Positions 5,109 to 7,433 of a DNA stretch of 7,433 nucleotides are shown piece after piece. Both the position numbers and the translations under genes were made by a program. Origin of the DNA: an uncultured Eubacteriales bacterium (GTDB lineage: Bacteria; Bacillota; Clostridia; Christensenellales; QALW01); assembly GCA_900552055.1 (NCBI GenBank), contig URYI01000103.1, forward strand, positions 1 through 7,433, written 5' to 3'. Position 1 is the first letter of the stretch. Each line of letters opens with the position of its first letter. Under the pieces are notes generated by a model that searched no databases, was not told the DNA's origin, and worked only from the letters and a program-made list of their open reading frames with translations.

Positions 5109-5654
5109 CTATTTAAAAATCCTGTCTTTAAGCAAATACAGCTTTAACAGCGCCGCCTGTGTTTTAGCATCCTCAATCCTATTATCCAGTACCATATTAA
5201 CCGCATCCTCCAGCTTTATCCGCTTGACAGACAGGAATTCATCCTCATCCAGATGCTGCTCTCCAAAGCTTAATCCAGCCGCAGCATACATATAAATAAT
5301 TTCAGCGCAATATCCCGGAGAAGGATAAAGCTGTCCCAGGGATATAAATTGCTCCGCTTGGGCGCCCGTTTCCTCGGCCAGCTCTCTCCTGCCGCATTTT
5401 TCAGGCTCTTCCCCTTTTTCCAGCTTCCCCGCAGGTATTTCCAGCAGCATTTTTTTATAAGGATATCTAAACTGCTCCACCAGCAGCACCTCGCCTTCAT
5501 CTGTCAGCGCGGCTACGCAGACTCCTCCATTATGCTCCACAACCTCCCGCACTGCCTCTTTCCCATCCTGCAATGCTACTGTATCCTTCCGCAAATTTAT
5601 AATTCTGCCCTTATAAGGATACGTCTGAGATAAGGTTTTCTCTTCAAAATTCAT
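5109..5654 (-). CDS. nudF: Nudix hydrolase, ADP-ribose pyrophosphatase
   Basis: A 181-residue cytoplasmic enzyme predicted to hydrolyse ADP-ribose to AMP and ribose 5-phosphate. The Nudix box GX5EX7REUXEEXGU is complete: G76, E82, R90-E91-L92, E94-E95 and G97-A98, supplying the Mg-binding glutamates. P113 in YPSPGY lies 16 residues after G97, the placement that marks the ADP-ribose subfamily, and the N-terminal part (VVEHNGGVCVAAL, EQFRYPYKKMLLEIPAGK) matches the same group. Length is normal for the family. GGAGG lies six bases before the ATG. Transcription comes from a strong promoter in the region shared with the divergent spoIIQ-like gene, and a terminator closes it as a single-gene unit. 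The subfamily call is confident, although some members also hydrolyse other nucleoside diphosphate sugars. Confidence 0.93.
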   Translation of the reverse strand: MNFEEKTLSQTYPYKGRIINLRKDTVALQDGKEAVREVVEHNGGVCVAALTDEGEVLLVEQFRYPYKKMLLEIPAGKLEKGEEPEKCGRRELAEETGAQAEQFISLGQLYPSPGYCAEIIYMYAAAGLSFGEQHLDEDEFLSVKRIKLEDAVNMVLDNRIEDAKTQAALLKLYLLKDRIFK

Positions 5655-5709
5655 AGATAACCTCCATTTTTAATGTTATATGCTGTATAAACCTTTTAAT
5701 TTTGAAAAC

Positions 5710-5738
5710 ACTATAACCAGAATAAGGGTTTTTGTCAA
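5710..5738 (-). promoter_or_regulatory. Strong SigA promoter of the nudF-like gene
   Basis: On the minus strand a perfect TTGACA (5738-5733) and TATAGT (5715-5710, five of six) are separated by 17 bp. The leader would be about 48 nt, ending with GGAGG before ATG 5654. No operator-like repeat is evident, consistent with constitutive expression. Confidence 0.85.
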
Positions 5739-5779
5739 CGAGGCCGCAAAAAAATAATCTGTTTTTTATACGGCCGAGT

Positions 5780-5809
5780 GTATGAAGCTCCCATTTATTG
5801 GCCAAAATA
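5780..5809 (+). promoter_or_regulatory. Candidate SigF/SigG forespore promoter of the spoIIQ-like gene
   Basis: GTATG (5780-5784) and GGCCAAAATA (5800-5809) are 15 bp apart. The second fits the Bacillus forespore-sigma -10 pattern GGNNANAWTR at every defined base; the first matches GYATA at four of five. The weakness is geometry: a start 7-8 bases downstream would fall at the ribosome binding site (5815-5819), leaving a very short leader. Confidence 0.45.
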
Positions 5810-5814
5810 GCGTT

Positions 5815-5819
5815 GGAGG
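5815..5819 (+). promoter_or_regulatory. Ribosome binding site that fixes the spoIIQ-like start
   Basis: GGAGG lies eight bases before ATG 5828. An in-frame ATG at 5798 has no comparable site and would place the GGAGG inside the coding sequence, so the shorter form is preferred. Confidence 0.8.
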
Positions 5820-5827
5820 TGTTTATA

Positions 5828-6577
5828 ATGAATCTTGGACCAATAAAGGACAAGTCCGAAAGAGAAAAGAAATCCATAAGCAAGCTTTTGGGCAAGCAGG
5901 GTTTGTACGCAATAGTCTTTGTTTGCGTCGCGGCAATCGGCATTACCTGTGCTGTTGCGCTTACAGGCGACAAGCAGCCTAACAGCGATGTTGAACGGCC
6001 CCAGACCACGGCCACAGTTCAGCAAACCGCAAAGGCTACTGTAAAACCTACCGTTCCCGCGGCTACCCGGCCTGCCACTCCCCAGGCTACGCAGACTGAG
6101 CAGCCTGCCAGCGGAAACGGGAACGTGGAAGTATCCATGCACAACCCCGTAAATTCCTCAAAGCTTGCTAAAGGACATTCAGTGGAATCTCTGGTTTATT
6201 CAGAGACTCTCAACATGTGGAGCACGCACGCCGGCGTAGATATTATCTGTGATGAAGGAGCCGAGATTTTCTCTGTTCTGGACGGCACAGTGGTAAGCGC
6301 TGAAAGCGATCCCCTCATGGGCAATATGGTGGTAATTTCCCATGCGGGCGGACTGAAAACCGTCTATGCATCTTTAGGAAGCATAGCCCAGGATCTTGAA
6401 GCGGGCGATACGGTACAGCGCGGCCAGGTTATCGGCCAGGCGGGCAACAGCGCCATCAACGAGAGCGCAGAGGGCAATCATCTGCATTTTGAGGTTATAC
6501 AGGTTGAAACCAAGGACGGAACAGAAGTAGAAAATCCCATTAACCCCGAAGATTACCTGAGCGGCCTGAGCAAATAA
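5828..6577 (+). CDS. spoIIQ: SpoIIQ-like membrane-anchored M23 (LytM) family protein
   Basis: A 249-residue bitopic protein: a charged cytoplasmic N-terminus (1-24), one membrane helix (about 26-46), a Thr/Pro/Ala-rich linker (about 50-100) and a C-terminal LytM domain (about 115-245). The zinc-site motifs are intact: H134-x3-D138 in HAGVD and H218-L-H220 in HLHFE. At the position where active M23 enzymes usually have YxHL, this protein has YASL (S182), so one catalytic-helper histidine is missing. SpoIIQ sits in the forespore membrane and binds mother-cell SpoIIIAH across the intermembrane space during engulfment; architecture and size fit that role. Start 5828 follows GGAGG at eight bases. 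A SigF-like promoter precedes it and a strong terminator follows, so it is probably monocistronic. A vegetative M23 cell-wall peptidase is the alternative. Confidence 0.75.
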   Translation: MNLGPIKDKSEREKKSISKLLGKQGLYAIVFVCVAAIGITCAVALTGDKQPNSDVERPQTTATVQQTAKATVKPTVPAATRPATPQATQTEQPASGNGNVEVSMHNPVNSSKLAKGHSVESLVYSETLNMWSTHAGVDIICDEGAEIFSVLDGTVVSAESDPLMGNMVVISHAGGLKTVYASLGSIAQDLEAGDTVQRGQVIGQAGNSAINESAEGNHLHFEVIQVETKDGTEVENPINPEDYLSGLSK

Positions 6578-6598
6578 ACAGCCCTAAAACCATTTTTC

Positions 6599-6633
6599 GA
6601 GGCGGCATAATTATGTGCCGCCTCATGCTTTTT
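6599..6633 (+). terminator. Intrinsic terminator of the spoIIQ-like gene
   Basis: GAGGCGGCA (6599-6607) pairs perfectly with TGCCGCCTC (6616-6624), followed within four bases by TTTTT, about 20 bp past the stop codon. Confidence 0.9.
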
Positions 6634-6827
6634 ATATAATTAACTGCTCTGCATCCCTTGCCTTGTTTCTGGCAGAAAGCTGCTTAGACCGCCATTTAAA
6701 CTGCCGCCGCAGCTTAAAATTCACTGTTGCAAGAAGCATTTTGAAGCCCTGCACGACGGCGTGGAAATGCAGGTCGCTTCCAAGTGGGATGATTTCCGAA
6801 GCAATATTTGAAAACAAAATACCGGCA
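6634..6827. other. Unassigned stretch between two terminators
   Basis: About 190 bp enclosed by two strong hairpins. A minus-strand frame of 77 codons spans it, but its only ATG lies within the 6828-6861 terminator sequence and no ribosome binding site is apparent, so I do not call a gene. A plus-strand frame (about 6644-6811) reads sensibly but has no start codon. It could be a gene remnant or a small RNA; I recognise no family. Confidence 0.4.
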
Positions 6828-6861
6828 AAAAAGGAAAGGCGATCGAGCGCCTTTCCTTTTT
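6828..6861 (-). terminator. Strong bidirectional intrinsic terminator
   Basis: Arms 6828-6841 and 6848-6861 are perfectly complementary over 14 bp around ATCGAG, with A-runs and T-runs at the outer ends. On the minus strand it lies about 40 bp past the stop of the gene at the right edge and ends in TTTTTT. On the plus strand it would end any transcript coming through 6634-6827. Confidence 0.9.
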
Positions 6862-6898
6862 GCATTGAATTGACTATGTGAGTTTGAACTGAAAAGAA

Positions 6899-7433
6899 CT
6901 ATACTGCGCCGCCTTCATAATTAAAATGTAAGTTATCCAGCCGTTCAAGATATAGCTGTTTAAATTCATTAACATTAGTATACAATATTCCTACTTGAGC
7001 ATTATTGTCCACCCATACTCCATAACCCTCTTTATATGGGAAAACATAAGCATATGACCCCTTATCCGTATCCACAACGCAGTATGCATAATTAGTATCT
7101 TCAGTAAACAAAATCATATTCTGAATGCTACCAAGCTGTGCATCCCGTACCGCTTCATAAGCATAGTGCGCTTTCATATGCAGCGGTAATACAGCATCGT
7201 AAGCTGTCTCCTCCCAATAATCATTTTTGGGATAAATAAATTCTGTTCCATCCCAATAACTGTCTTTGGCAATATCAATAAAAGAACTTTTCTCACCTTG
7301 CCACAGAACATCATGATACATACGCCCAATCAAGTTATAATACCTTGAATAAATAGGCACTGTATATTTTGTGGAAAACACCTCACCATTGTTCAATACA
7401 TCTTCAACAGACGGCATGCCTTTCTCCCAGTCA
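6899..7433 (-). CDS. Unrecognised tyrosine-rich protein, C-terminal part
   Basis: The frame is open to the right edge, so about 177 codons are visible. An ATG at 7417 with GGGAG six bases upstream could be a genuine start giving 172 residues, but the upstream codons (Asp-Trp-Glu-Lys-Gly) are also open, so a longer protein cut by the window is at least as likely. I recognise no family. About 20 of the last 172 residues are tyrosine and aromatic residues are frequent throughout, with alternating segments such as NYAYCVVDTDKGSYAYVF that suggest beta strands. The visible part has no membrane segment or signal peptide. By eye the codon use is more AT-rich than the flavoprotein or glycosidase-like genes, which may mean a different origin. 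The terminator at 6828-6861 closes it. Confidence 0.7.
   Translation of the reverse strand, partial: DWEKGMPSVEDVLNNGEVFSTKYTVPIYSRYYNLIGRMYHDVLWQGEKSSFIDIAKDSYWDGTEFIYPKNDYWEETAYDAVLPLHMKAHYAYEAVRDAQLGSIQNMILFTEDTNYAYCVVDTDKGSYAYVFPYKEGYGVWVDNNAQVGILYTNVNEFKQLYLERLDNLHFNYEGGAV

Noticed and set aside
5732..5760. Plus-strand SigA promoter for the spoIIQ-like gene (TTGTCA / TAATCT)
   Set aside because: The -10 matches only about three of six bases, and the TTGTCA is simply part of the complement of the strong nudF -35 region.
5798..5827. Longer spoIIQ start at ATG 5798
   Set aside because: It would put the GGAGG and the candidate SigF -10 inside the coding sequence, and ATG 5798 has no Shine-Dalgarno sequence.
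5644..6142. Minus-strand open frames opposite the 5' half of the spoIIQ-like gene
   Set aside because: They are antisense to a gene with a clear membrane helix and LytM domain and overlap the nudF promoter region; no ribosome binding site.
6632..6865. Minus-strand 77-residue protein
   Set aside because: The only ATG and first codons lie in the 14-bp-stem terminator, there is no ribosome binding site, and the translation matches no family I know.

Overview
The window looks like chromosomal DNA from an anaerobic, spore-forming member of the Clostridia, probably a gut Lachnospiraceae-type organism. This rests on strong AGGAGG-type ribosome binding sites, intermediate base composition, a SpoIIQ-like sporulation protein with a candidate forespore-sigma promoter, paired flavodoxin-fold reductases under an HxlR regulator, and many intrinsic terminators. 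The genus is inference.

Left edge (1-592): bases 51 down to 1 on the minus strand read as the 5' end of a group IIC intron. It begins two bases past a perfect 40-bp palindromic terminator (54-93), which is the usual insertion site of that class. About 500 bp without a supportable gene follow, containing short repeats and probably decayed sequence.

Redox module (593-2182): an HxlR-family regulator with two N-terminal cysteines (minus strand) is divergent from two tandem paralogous flavodoxin-fold oxidoreductases (plus strand, 10 bp apart). The divergent region carries a consensus-like promoter with a GC-cored inverted repeat overlapping its -35. This is the arrangement expected for a sensor that controls detoxifying flavin reductases.

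GC-rich intergenic region (2183-2676): strong hairpins, a pair of mutually exclusive stems, a 23-bp tandem repeat that may be a remnant mobile-element end, and a terminator serving the next minus-strand gene.

Carbohydrate and housekeeping block (2677-5654, minus): a 741-residue cytoplasmic six-hairpin glycosidase-like protein of unknown specificity with its own promoter, then a Nudix ADP-ribose pyrophosphatase (nudF-like) with a near-consensus SigA-type promoter and its own terminator.

Sporulation gene (5828-6577, plus): a membrane-anchored M23/LytM protein resembling SpoIIQ, divergent from nudF and closed by a strong terminator.

Right edge (6599-7433): about 190 bp of unassigned sequence lies between two strong terminators. 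Beyond it is the C-terminal part of an unrecognised tyrosine-rich protein on the minus strand, running to or off the window edge. The genes do not form one pathway. The only tightly linked functional unit is the HxlR/flavoprotein module. Three ORF starts were moved downstream on ribosome-binding-site evidence: the second flavoprotein, the glycosidase-like gene and the spoIIQ-like gene.
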